Notes under the pieces: generated by a model
Seen by the model: the letters and a program-made list of their open reading frames with translations, nothing else
What the model was told of the DNA's origin: nothing
Database searches by the model: none
In this document: piece by piece, positions 14,725-20,897 of the stretch
Layout of the letters: the number at the start of each line of letters is the position of its first letter
Position numbering within the stretch: position 1 is the stretch's first letter
Source of the DNA: CAZMHN01 sp964566145
Lineage (GTDB): Bacteria; Patescibacteriota; Patescibacteriia; Veblenbacterales; UBA10138
Direction of reading: 5' to 3'
DNA length: 21,075 nucleotides
Assembly (NCBI GenBank): GCA_964566145.1
Contig: CAZMHN010000015.1
Coordinates: forward strand, 1-21,075
Made by a program: the position numbers and the translations under genes

Positions 14725-14761
14725 AATGGGGCGTTATGTCTTAAGACAGCCTTGTATTTCT

Positions 14762-15109
14762 ATGTTGGAAACAGAAGCCAAGCCTACAGAACAGTCCCCC
14801 GCCGCCCAGGAAATCAAACCCGGACAGCTGATTCGGGTACACCAGAAGATCAGGGAATTGAACGCCAAGGGCGAGGAAAAGGAACGCATCCAGGTGTTCG
14901 AAGGTACGGTTCTGGCACGGCACGGGGGCAAGGGCATGGGCGCCACCATTACCGTGCGCAAGATATCCGACGGCGTAGGCGTGGAACGCATCTTCCCTGT
15001 ACATCTGCCTACCATTGCCAAAATAGAGGTGGTAAAAACCTACCGTACGAACCGGGCTAAGCTCTACCACCTCCGTTCCTACCAGAAAAAGCTCCGCGAG
15101 GTGGCTTAG
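14762..15109 (+). CDS. rplS: 50S ribosomal protein L19
   Basis: Large-subunit ribosomal protein at the interface with the small subunit. From the ATG at 14762 it has 115 residues, matching the family; a longer frame from a TTG at 14696 is rejected because that TTG is the promoter -35. Family features: EIKPGQLIRVHQKIRE, ERIQVFEGTVLARHGGKGMGATITVRKISDGVGVE (written here only in part) and the terminal RTNRAKLYHLR segment. The leader lacks an SD. tRNA-Leu(GAG) begins 22 bases after the stop, so the two are probably cotranscribed. Confidence 0.96.
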   Translation: MLETEAKPTEQSPAAQEIKPGQLIRVHQKIRELNAKGEEKERIQVFEGTVLARHGGKGMGATITVRKISDGVGVERIFPVHLPTIAKIEVVKTYRTNRAKLYHLRSYQKKLREVA

Positions 15110-15131
15110 GCCAGCCGAACGCGGACTCCGT

Positions 15132-15218
15132 GCGGACGTGGCGGAATTGGTATACGCGCAGGCTTGAGGTGCCTGTGGGGGAAACCCTGTGGAGGTTCAA
15201 GTCCTCTCGTCCGCACCA
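15132..15218 (+). tRNA. trnL-GAG: tRNA-Leu(GAG)
   Basis: An 87-base class II tRNA with a long variable arm: acceptor GCGGACG/CGTCCGC, anticodon stem CAGGC/GCCTG with loop TTGAGGT (anticodon GAG), T stem GGAGG/CCTCT, A73 and encoded CCA. It ends exactly at the scaffold gap. Confidence 0.93.
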
Positions 15219-15318
15219 NNNNNNNNNNNNNNNNNNNNNNNNNNNNNNNNNNNNNNNNNNNNNNNNNNNNNNNNNNNNNNNNNNNNNNNNNNNNNNNNNN
15301 NNNNNNNNNNNNNNNNNN
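15219..15318. other. Scaffold gap of exactly 100 N
   Basis: One hundred N residues, a conventional placeholder length. The 21 bases after the gap (15319-15339) are identical to the 21 bases before it (15198-15218, the tRNA-Leu 3' end). The flanking contigs may therefore overlap and the real gap may be zero, or a second tRNA-Leu copy may lie inside. Confidence 0.95.
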
Positions 15319-15339
15319 CAAGTCCTCTCGTCCGCACCA
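15319..15339 (+). tRNA. Duplicate 3' end of tRNA-Leu (partial)
   Basis: This is the T-loop/acceptor end plus CCA of a tRNA-Leu, cut by the gap and identical to bases 15198-15218. It is either an assembly overlap or the remnant of a second tRNA-Leu with the same 3' half. Confidence 0.6.
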
Positions 15340-15353
15340 GATAGTTCACGCTC

Positions 15354-15377
15354 GCCCCGGCCCCATGAAGCCGGGGC
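15354..15377 (+). repeat. GC-rich hairpin between tRNA genes
   Basis: A perfect 8-bp stem, GCCCCGGC (15354-15361)/GCCGGGGC (15370-15377), with an 8-base loop. No U-run follows. A -10-like TAGAAT (15392-15397) for the next tRNA lies just after it. It could be a weak terminator or a processing element. Confidence 0.45.
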
Positions 15378-15406
15378 TCATGGTACGATGGTAGAATGAA
15401 TAGCAA

Positions 15407-15482
15407 GGACGGTTAGCTCAGTTGGTAGAGCATCTGCTTTACACGCAGAGGGTCGCAGGTTCGAGTCCTGCACCGTCCACCA
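15407..15482 (+). tRNA. trnV-UAC: tRNA-Val(UAC)
   Basis: A 76-base cloverleaf: acceptor GGACGGT/ACCGTCC, D stem GCTC/GAGC, anticodon stem TCTGC/GCAGA with loop TTTACAC (anticodon UAC), T stem GCAGG/CCTGC, A73 and encoded CCA. A TAGAAT (15392-15397) upstream is a good -10. The next coding start lies 8 bases after the CCA. Confidence 0.95.
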
Positions 15483-15490
15483 GGGTTCGT

Positions 15491-15805
15491 ATGCCTAAAC
15501 TTTTTCAGAAACATCCGGAAGATTTCGTTTGCGAGCACTGCCGCAGACGGGTGGACGGCACCGGTTACACCAACCACTGCCCCTCATGCCTGTGGAGCAA
15601 GCATGTGGATGTGAACCCAGGCGACAGGGCAGAGGCTTGCGGCGGCATGATGGAGCCCATAGGACTCAGACTTCAGGGAAACGAGCGCTCCCTTGTGCAC
15701 CGCTGTAGCATCTGCGGGTACATACGCATGAATCGCACCGCGCCCGAGGATGATCCAGGGGCGCTCGTAGCTCTCTCGGCCAGGCCGTACACCCTGCCCG
15801 CCTAG
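15491..15805 (+). CDS. RNHCP-domain zinc-ribbon protein
   Basis: A 104-residue protein of the RNHCP domain family, whose function is not established. Three CxxC pairs are visible: C14/C17 (FVCEHC), C30/C33 (NHCPSCLWSKHVD) and C72/C75 (HRCSICG), plus C50. PGDR (43-46), GGMMEP and NRTAPEDD (81-88) also follow the family pattern. The name-giving RNHCP reads TNHCP here. The cysteine pairs suggest zinc binding and possibly RNA contact, which is an inference. The ATG lies 8 bases after tRNA-Val(UAC) and has no SD; a longer frame into the tRNA is rejected. It is probably cotranscribed with the tRNA and released by tRNA 3' processing. Confidence 0.85.
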   Translation: MPKLFQKHPEDFVCEHCRRRVDGTGYTNHCPSCLWSKHVDVNPGDRAEACGGMMEPIGLRLQGNERSLVHRCSICGYIRMNRTAPEDDPGALVALSARPYTLPA

Positions 15806-15867
15806 TTGCCCGCCTGGGCATCTCGTGGTACGGTACGCACCGTAACTAACACTCAACTTATCGTCCT

Positions 15868-16122
15868 ATGCCCATATTCGTAGGTTTGATGCTCGTCCTA
15901 GTCGGCTTCCTCATAGTCTGGAGAGCTGAGTGGATTTACCAGAACTTCGGTACGGTCGCGTGGGCCGAAGCGCATTTCCAGAGCATGGGGGGTTCCAGAC
16001 TCTTTTACAAGTTCCTCGGCATCGTACTCATACTCCTCGGGTTCCTCACTGCCACCGGACTCCTGGCCGATTTCGGCAAAGCACTCCTGCCTCGCTTCTT
16101 CTTCGGGACCCTGCCCCAGTAA
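15868..16122 (+). CDS. Small two-helix membrane protein
   Basis: An 84-residue protein I do not recognise. Two hydrophobic segments, about 2-18 (PIFVGLMLVLVGFLIVW) and about 48-66 (FLGIVLILLGFLTATGLLA), flank a polar stretch containing WIYQNFG and WAEAHFQSMGGSRLFYK. This predicts a helical hairpin in the inner membrane with a small loop. The loop contains aromatic and charged residues, but no catalytic motif is evident. The start has no SD. An inverted repeat TACGGT/ACCGTA lies about 20-40 bases upstream. tRNA-Ala begins 12 bases after its stop, so it is probably cotranscribed with RNHCP, tRNA-Ala and the next gene. Function unknown. Confidence 0.7.
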   Translation: MPIFVGLMLVLVGFLIVWRAEWIYQNFGTVAWAEAHFQSMGGSRLFYKFLGIVLILLGFLTATGLLADFGKALLPRFFFGTLPQ

Positions 16123-16134
16123 AGAACGCCTCGG

Positions 16135-16210
16135 GGGCCGTTAGCTCAGCTGGTAGAGCACCACATTTGCAATGTGGGGGTCGCCGGTTCGAATCCGGCA
16201 CGGTCCACCA
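16135..16210 (+). tRNA. trnA-UGC: tRNA-Ala(UGC)
   Basis: A 76-base cloverleaf: acceptor GGGCCGT/ACGGTCC with the alanine identity pair G3:U70, D stem GCTC/GAGC, anticodon stem CCACA/TGTGG with loop TTTGCAA (anticodon UGC), T stem GCCGG/CCGGC, A73 and encoded CCA. The next coding start lies 8 bases downstream. Confidence 0.96.
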
Positions 16211-16218
16211 GACACTCC

Positions 16219-17166
16219 ATGCGCGCCCAAGAATACATTGAAGGCAGGCTGAACAGCTGTAAACCGACTGGGAATCAGCAAAAATTTGCAAACCAACAAG
16301 AGTTGGTTGATTTTATTTTTGGGACCGTAATGTCTAAAAAATACAGGAAATACGCAGTGACGAATGAATACCAGGAGCACATCCGTTCGGCTATAGCCCT
16401 GAACATAAAAAATCATGAACCCATCAAGATTACTTTGATATTTGGCGGCTATAAACTCTGGCGGCTGGAAGAATCTCCTGAAGTCGACTGGGCGGAACTG
16501 TTTAGTATGATCTATTACAGTTCCTGGATAAAACCCATAGCTGACAACTACGCACCCGGCGTATGGTTCGATTTTTACTCTGATGACGTGATTGTGGAAA
16601 CCATCGACAACATTTCCAGGGCGGATATCGATGCCTATTTGAATTCATTCCGCAATCTACTCGAATTCATAACGCAGTACCTGCCGCAAAATATTAAACT
16701 CACCTTAAACCGCGTGGCTGACCAATATGCCTCCCTGGCCCAATTCGAAGAAGAGCTAAATGACAAACTTAAGGACATCACTATTTCAGAGCTGTCTCCG
16801 TCTCAGCTGGCCACCTTAGAGCTGAATGTCAAACCACTGCCCGGACAGACACCGAATTGGCCGGAAATTCAGCGCATGCACGACGCCTATATGACCGTAA
16901 GCAAACGGCGCCCGTACTACCGCACACCCGACAAAATAAGCGCCATTACCAAGCAATCACCCAACGCCATTGCCGTAGGAACAACCAAGACTTCGGTGGT
17001 GAAATTCTGGATAGGGGTTGGCGCTTTGCAGAAAATTTCCCAGGGCTTCATTGAAACCGTGTTATCGCCCTCTGCCTTAAATAAAAAATATGCCTGGGAA
17101 CCGATTGGTCTTGCCGGACTTACTGGAAAAAATTTTCATCAAATCAGAATTTGTACAGTAGAATAG
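16219..17166 (+). CDS. Unknown protein, possible isocyanide-synthase-like (Dit1/PvcA) relative
   Basis: A 315-residue protein without a firm assignment. From the ATG at 16219, 8 bases after tRNA-Ala and without SD, the order IFGGYKLWR (74-82), VDWAELF (89-95), NYAPGVWFDFYSDD (110-123) and D-x-x-Y140 recalls the Dit1/PvcA family (isocyanide synthases). There a PxFPxK strand precedes a D..AE helix, a YxPG turn, an SDG segment and a D..Y helix. SDD replaces SDG, so homology is tentative. No signal peptide or membrane helix is obvious. The gene looks more AT-rich than its neighbours (runs such as AAAAAAT), suggesting different origin. No integrase or tRNA 3'-end duplication is visible. A terminator follows. 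Confidence 0.5.
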   Translation: MRAQEYIEGRLNSCKPTGNQQKFANQQELVDFIFGTVMSKKYRKYAVTNEYQEHIRSAIALNIKNHEPIKITLIFGGYKLWRLEESPEVDWAELFSMIYYSSWIKPIADNYAPGVWFDFYSDDVIVETIDNISRADIDAYLNSFRNLLEFITQYLPQNIKLTLNRVADQYASLAQFEEELNDKLKDITISELSPSQLATLELNVKPLPGQTPNWPEIQRMHDAYMTVSKRRPYYRTPDKISAITKQSPNAIAVGTTKTSVVKFWIGVGALQKISQGFIETVLSPSALNKKYAWEPIGLAGLTGKNFHQIRICTVE

Positions 17167-17189
17167 CGGAGAGGAATTGAAAAAGTTAT

Positions 17190-17220
17190 CCACAACCTTG
17201 TTAGTTGCGGATATTTTTTT
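17190..17220 (+). terminator. Terminator after the 315-residue gene
   Basis: CCACAAC (17190-17196) pairs with GTTGCGG (17204-17210), six of seven pairs with one A-C mismatch, around a 7-base loop. It is followed by a run of T residues (17213-17220). The left arm contains the DnaA-box-like sequence at 17186-17194. Confidence 0.65.
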
Positions 17221-17226
17221 TATACT
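17198..17226 (+). promoter_or_regulatory. Promoter of the microprotein gene, overlapping a terminator
   Basis: TTGTTA (17198-17203, 4/6) lies in the loop of the upstream terminator and is followed after 17 bases by TATACT (17221-17226, 5/6). The terminator's T-run forms the spacer. The predicted start is near 17233. Confidence 0.55.
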
Positions 17227-17227
17227 T

Positions 17228-17331
17228 AGAGGTATCACCAAGCGTTCAAGCGTAACGGTGATGGGTAAGCAAGGTGATTCTCCTTATGACTTGCCCATAC
17301 CTCTCTTATATAGAGAAAGGAGGTGAGGTAC
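17228..17331 (+). promoter_or_regulatory. Structured leader with a possible SD-sequestering switch and a short upstream ORF
   Basis: AGAGGTAT (17228-17235) is the perfect complement of ATACCTCT (17297-17304). Inside lie a CACC/GGTG hairpin (17236-17239/17257-17260) and a longer stem (GGG 17263-17265/CCC 17294-17296 plus CAAG 17270-17273/CTTG 17290-17293). The strand TACCTC (17298-17303) can instead pair with GAGGTA (17325-17330) next to the start codon, or join the hairpin TCTCT/AGAGA (17302-17316) beside the SD. A 21-codon upstream frame runs from the ATG at 17261 to a TGA at 17324-17326, which overlaps the SD. The predicted transcript start would remove part of the outermost strand, so the closing stem is uncertain. 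Confidence 0.4.
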
Positions 17332-17406
17332 ATGGCTAAGAAAGCAAAGAAGGCGAAGAAGGCGAAGAAGGCAGCAAAGAAGGGTGGTAAGAAGCGCCGA
17401 ATGTAG
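17332..17406 (+). CDS. 24-residue lysine-rich basic microprotein
   Basis: A short frame coding for 24 residues, built from repeated AKK units: it begins MAKKAKKAKKA and ends GGKKRRM. About half of the residues are lysine or arginine and the rest are mostly alanine and glycine, like histone H1 tails or very small ribosomal proteins. It has the strongest SD in the window (AAAGGAGGTGAGG) at good spacing, its own promoter, a structured leader and two terminator-like hairpins behind it, so I take it as a real gene. Nucleic-acid or ribosome binding is inferred from charge only; nothing homologous is recognised. Confidence 0.7.
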   Translation: MAKKAKKAKKAKKAAKKGGKKRRM

Positions 17407-17417
17407 CCTCCCGCAAG

Positions 17418-17435
17418 TTCTCCTAGGAGAATTTT
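17418..17435 (+). terminator. Short palindromic terminator after the microprotein
   Basis: A perfect 14-base palindrome TTCTCCTAGGAGAA (17418-17431) can fold as a 5-bp stem with a CTAG loop and is followed by four T residues (17432-17435). Confidence 0.5.
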
Positions 17436-17444
17436 CGGATTGAA

Positions 17445-17472
17445 ACAAAGCCCCGCGCAAGCGGGGCTTTGT
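17445..17472. terminator. Bidirectional terminator between convergent units
   Basis: A perfect 12-bp stem (17445-17456 with 17461-17472) with a GCAA tetraloop and A/T-rich outer pairs (ACAAAG.../...CTTTGT). It lies between the plus-strand microprotein gene and the minus-strand Endonuclease Q gene and can serve both. Confidence 0.8.
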
Positions 17473-17484
17473 GCGTGTCTGTCA

Positions 17485-18810
17485 TTAGAACAAGGCGCTT
17501 TGGAGCGAATCCGAACGCTCGTCGGACCGGAACAGATGCACCGTACCGTACTCTCCGTCATACCCTGGTACGATTTCGGCCACTTCCCCCTGCCGAAGAC
17601 GCCTGATAGCTTCGGTAACGCGCGGGGTGGTCAGGGGGGCCAGCCTATCAAGCGGGGTATCCAACAGCAAAGGCAACTCACCCCGACCCTCGCTCACGAG
17701 TTGCCAGTACTCGGCTTCGACCGCTTTGGTCGCCCGCCCCTTCACTCCCTGCGCCTGGGCGATGACCTTGTCGAGCTCCAGGAGCGAAGTAAAGGGCAAG
17801 GCGCCTTCCGGCTTAGTGCCTTCTCCTCTGTCGCCCAGCTCATACACGCGGTTCAGCACTCCAATGGTAAGCTCGCGCTTGCACTTGGGACACACACCTT
17901 TAATCTTGGCGCTCTCCGCCGGGCTTAGGCACACCTTACAAGCACGATGACCGTCATAGTGGTACCTGCCTTCGTCAGGAAAAAACTCGACCAGGCCAAC
18001 GAGCTTCAGGGCGCTTGTCTGCTTTCCGGCGGCGACCGACTTTGGGCTGGCTTCGCGTATGGCCTGCATCACGTTCGCGTAGGAAAGCTCACTGCCTTCG
18101 AACACGTCTGCCTCGCGCCCGAGGTTCGGGAGCGAGTGCGCATCAGAGTGGGACACCAGCGCCACGTTGTCGAGCGCTGATACGCGCCAGTTCATGGGCG
18201 GGTCGGAAGACAGTCCTGTCTCGATGGCGAAGATGTGCGGCGTAAGCTCCTCGAAACACTCCTCTATGGAATCATAGCCTGATTTAGAGCCGAAAATGGC
18301 GAACCACGGCGTCCAGGCGTGCGCCGGGATGAGCACGTTGCGGTCATCTATATCCAGAAGCAATGTTAGTAGTTCCTTTGAAGTCAATCCCAGAATCGGC
18401 CGGCCGTCGGCTTTCAGGTTCTTGCCGCGTGCTGTTAGCTCCGCATTTATCTTGGCGACGACCTCTAAACTAGGCGCAAATATACAGTGATGAACCCTCC
18501 GTACCGCATCTCCGTGCTTATAAATGCACGCCACCTCAGTGCCGCACATGAAATGCACGTCCGTTTCCGAAACCGGCGTGAACCGAGGGTCCTTTTGCCT
18601 GAACTCTTTTTTCAAACGGTACAGTCCTTCCCCGTGAGGCTCAAGCTTTTGCGTGAGCTCTGCAAACCACCTGGGGTGCGTAAAATCGCCCGTGGCTACG
18701 AGCCCCAGCCCCTTGATGCGGCACCACAGGTCTATGTTCTCCGGTGTAAGCTGGGGCGAACATGCCCGGGCGTACTTGGAGTGTATGTGCAAATCAGCAT
18801 AGGTACGCAT
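17485..18810 (-). CDS. Endonuclease Q-like PHP-domain DNA repair nuclease
   Basis: A 441-residue PHP-fold protein matching Endonuclease Q, which nicks DNA 5' of deaminated bases (uracil, hypoxanthine, xanthine); known mainly from Thermococcales and some methanogens, with scattered bacterial members. Seen: ADLHIHSKYARA with H8 and H10, ATGDFTHP (39-46), the HAWTPWFAIFGSKSGYDSIEECF block starting at H164, VSHSDAHS (219-226), and a zinc ribbon with C291/C294 and C307/C310 (CPKCKRELT) followed by IGVLNRV. The metal-binding residues of the PHP site are present, so activity is expected. It starts 13 bases after the stop of the HAD-type gene and has only a weak SD. Probably the second gene of a two-gene operon. 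Confidence 0.87.
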   Translation of the reverse strand: MRTYADLHIHSKYARACSPQLTPENIDLWCRIKGLGLVATGDFTHPRWFAELTQKLEPHGEGLYRLKKEFRQKDPRFTPVSETDVHFMCGTEVACIYKHGDAVRRVHHCIFAPSLEVVAKINAELTARGKNLKADGRPILGLTSKELLTLLLDIDDRNVLIPAHAWTPWFAIFGSKSGYDSIEECFEELTPHIFAIETGLSSDPPMNWRVSALDNVALVSHSDAHSLPNLGREADVFEGSELSYANVMQAIREASPKSVAAGKQTSALKLVGLVEFFPDEGRYHYDGHRACKVCLSPAESAKIKGVCPKCKRELTIGVLNRVYELGDRGEGTKPEGALPFTSLLELDKVIAQAQGVKGRATKAVEAEYWQLVSEGRGELPLLLDTPLDRLAPLTTPRVTEAIRRLRQGEVAEIVPGYDGEYGTVHLFRSDERSDSLQSALF

Positions 18811-18823
18811 ACCTACTCATTGC

Positions 18824-20056
18824 CTAAAAAATCATCTCCCTGTCGTCCAGCAATTCGCTCAAGGGGTATTCTTGCCAAGTTGAGGCAACAAACCGCTCAA
18901 GCCTGCCCTTGTCTTCGTTATAGCGCACGCGCTGTGCCTTATCCGGATACCCGGCTGGCCAATTCACCATCTCTCCTTCGTCCTCCTCGGCAAAGCATTT
19001 TTCGGCGTTTGCCCAAGGAATACCGCCCGATGCATGTTGGGTCGAGCCGAGCGTTGTTTGGCTGAAATTCTGACCCGGCCGGAAGTGCGTCGAGTCATGT
19101 ATAAAACCTAAAAAGGCCGAATAAATACCTCGCCCGTAACGCTCCTGCTGAATATCTGTACTTTCCAGTACGCGCTCACCCCTCTGCTCCTTGCTAAACC
19201 GTTTAGCGCGCGGAAGGCGCAAACGCATGGCCTGAAAATACATATCAGGCCCAAGACTGGTAAACCCGCTAACCTCGGTTGGACTATCGTCAAGCATGAA
19301 CACGTGCGGTTGGGTGACGCGCTTCTCCATGTACCGACCGCCGGATATCGGTTTCGGCCTCTCCGGGGCTAACTCGGAAGCGAAATACCGCTCGAGGAAC
19401 TCCTTTTTGGGTACCTGCGTATAGGCGATTAGAGACGCACACTCGGCCAAAGCCGGCACTTGGCCAAGCTTCTTGCTCTGGGTGCGCAAAGCGCCGTGCG
19501 TTAGCACCATCACTTGAGTGTCAGCGCGTGCGGCCGCCAAATTCAGCGCAGACAAGACTTCTTGATCCAAGTAAGGATCAAGCGATTCGCCTTCGAACAC
19601 TCGCGCGATGTCGTCGGCTGAGGCCGGATAGCGCTCCTGCAGTGTCCGAATATGCTCGTCCCGGCTATAAAGCGGATTTGACCCGCTCTCTTCTGCCTTC
19701 TTTGACTGTTCGTAAACCTGAAACCATTCTTCTCGGCTTATACCGAATTCGCTACAACGCCTGGCTATGGCCTCGTGGTAGCCTGTCGTATCAAAAACAG
19801 TATCGTCGAAATCGCATACGAACAGATTGTCCGTGCGTACCCTATCGCCTTCATGCGACCGTATCTGTTCCAAATACCCTATGTCTTCGAAAGGCTCCAA
19901 TCTCCTGTCGTGTTCGGGTATCTTGGGTACGCGTTCGTTCGCCGCACGGGCTACACTGTCTACCCATACGTAAAACTTCTCCTTGTCCTCGGGTGTTGGT
20001 TCGTGCTCAGTCGGCCTTGTGGGCCGACCGATCTGTTCAAGTGACCGCATTATCAT
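18824..20056 (-). CDS. HAD-superfamily hydrolase-like protein with extra N- and C-terminal regions
   Basis: A 410-residue protein with a HAD core in the middle. Motif I is CDFDDTVFDT with D82, D84 and T86; motif II is VLTHG with T186; a lysine follows near K217-K218 (VPKKEF), and motif IV is FMLDDSPTEV with D256-D257. All catalytic positions for a phosphatase are present. The cap region lies between motifs I and II (about 90-180). Outside the core, the N-terminal 75 residues and C-terminal 130 residues (including FIHDSTHFRPGQNFSQTT) match nothing I recognise. Substrate unknown. Two starts are possible (20056 and 20050). There is no SD, and a promoter lies about 14 bases upstream of the predicted transcript start. 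Linked to the Endonuclease Q-like gene. Confidence 0.75.
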   Translation of the reverse strand: MIMRSLEQIGRPTRPTEHEPTPEDKEKFYVWVDSVARAANERVPKIPEHDRRLEPFEDIGYLEQIRSHEGDRVRTDNLFVCDFDDTVFDTTGYHEAIARRCSEFGISREEWFQVYEQSKKAEESGSNPLYSRDEHIRTLQERYPASADDIARVFEGESLDPYLDQEVLSALNLAAARADTQVMVLTHGALRTQSKKLGQVPALAECASLIAYTQVPKKEFLERYFASELAPERPKPISGGRYMEKRVTQPHVFMLDDSPTEVSGFTSLGPDMYFQAMRLRLPRAKRFSKEQRGERVLESTDIQQERYGRGIYSAFLGFIHDSTHFRPGQNFSQTTLGSTQHASGGIPWANAEKCFAEEDEGEMVNWPAGYPDKAQRVRYNEDKGRLERFVASTWQEYPLSELLDDREMIF

Positions 20057-20077
20057 GCGTGTTTACTTTAGCCTGAT

Positions 20078-20106
20078 ATCGTATAACCTCAAAACCCGCC
20101 TGTCAA
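20078..20106 (-). promoter_or_regulatory. Promoter of the HAD/Endonuclease Q operon
   Basis: A perfect TTGACA (minus strand, 20101-20106) is followed after 17 bases by TACGAT (20078-20083, 4/6). The predicted start is about 20071, giving a leader of about 14 bases without SD. It shares TGCATTGACAG with the promoter at 5069-5096. Confidence 0.55.
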
Positions 20107-20126
20107 TGCAAACTGCGACAACACAA

Positions 20127-20346
20127 AAAACGAGCCAGGAGTTTCATGGAGTACCTTGCGGTGAGATAGAGGACCCTCGCGCTTGCCTACTTTCCCACAG
20201 ACTAATGTCTGAGTATCATCGGCGCCAATGGGCTTAACTGCTCTGTTCGGGATGGGAAGAGGTGTGACCCCATCGCTTAGAGCACGAGGGTTCTATACCC
20301 CACCTACGGCGTAGGGTACTTCATGAAACTTCCAGCTCGTCGTTTT
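20127..20346. repeat. Inverted repeats flanking 5S rRNA
   Basis: The left arm 20127-20155 and right arm 20315-20346 are near-complements (differences: a short insertion and two mismatches). In the rRNA transcript they enclose 5S. Inner segments flanking 5S (CTATCTCACC and GGTGGGGTATAG) also pair. The 3' arm ends in a run of U on the minus strand (20125-20130), so it likely doubles as a terminator and a processing stem. Confidence 0.65.
20172..20292 (-). rRNA. rrf: 5S ribosomal RNA
   Basis: The minus strand reads CCCTCGTGCT...GGGTCACACC..., then CCCATCCCGAACAG, AAGCCCATTGGCGCC, and ends in GCGCGAGGG, the standard bacterial 5S pattern with complementary 5' and 3' ends (helix I). Boundaries are estimated from that helix. 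It lies downstream of 23S on the same strand with a spacer of about 220 bases. Confidence 0.92.
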
Positions 20347-20362
20347 GAAAAGTGCGTGATAC

Positions 20363-20473
20363 CTACTGCCCGGAAAGCACCGGCGGCGTCAGGTAGAACA
20401 CCAAGCCGATGAGTGCCGAAACAGCCAGGAGAGCCAGCGCCAAGCGCCAGCCTGCTCGTGAAGGAATGGACAT
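20363..20473 (-). CDS. 36-residue hydrophobic ORF in the 23S-5S spacer
   Basis: A frame from an ATG at 20473 to a TAG at 20363 codes for 36 residues: a short basic N-terminus (MSIPSRAGWR) followed by one long hydrophobic segment (LALALLAVSALIGLVFYL) and a TPP tail. This is the layout of a single-pass membrane peptide. There is no SD, and it lies inside the rRNA transcript, so expression is uncertain. A chance frame is possible, but codon content and the clean helix argue for a closer look. No homology recognised. Confidence 0.35.
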   Translation of the reverse strand: MSIPSRAGWRLALALLAVSALIGLVFYLTPPVLSGQ

Positions 20474-20510
20474 GTTTGTAGATATTGTTGTGTTACCTAT
20501 TCATTCTTGT

Positions 20511-20897
<387 letters not shown>

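Noticed and set aside
14696..14762. Upstream TTG start for rplS
   Set aside because: The TTG is the -35 element of the promoter; the ATG at 14762 yields the normal L19 length.
16174..16218. Coding extension of the 315-residue gene into tRNA-Ala
   Set aside because: It would translate the tRNA itself; the ATG at 16219 follows the tRNA CCA.
17186..17194. Perfect DnaA-box sequence TTATCCACA
   Set aside because: It is a single copy and forms the left arm of the terminator hairpin of the preceding gene; no other boxes or AT-rich unwinding region are present.
16135..17220. tRNA-Ala as an integration site of a mobile element
   Set aside because: No duplicated tRNA 3' end, integrase or flanking repeat was found downstream, despite the AT-rich neighbour gene.
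17235..17561. Minus-strand ORF opposite the microprotein
   Set aside because: It is the antisense shadow of the lysine-rich repeat (phenylalanine/alanine runs) and crosses the bidirectional terminator.
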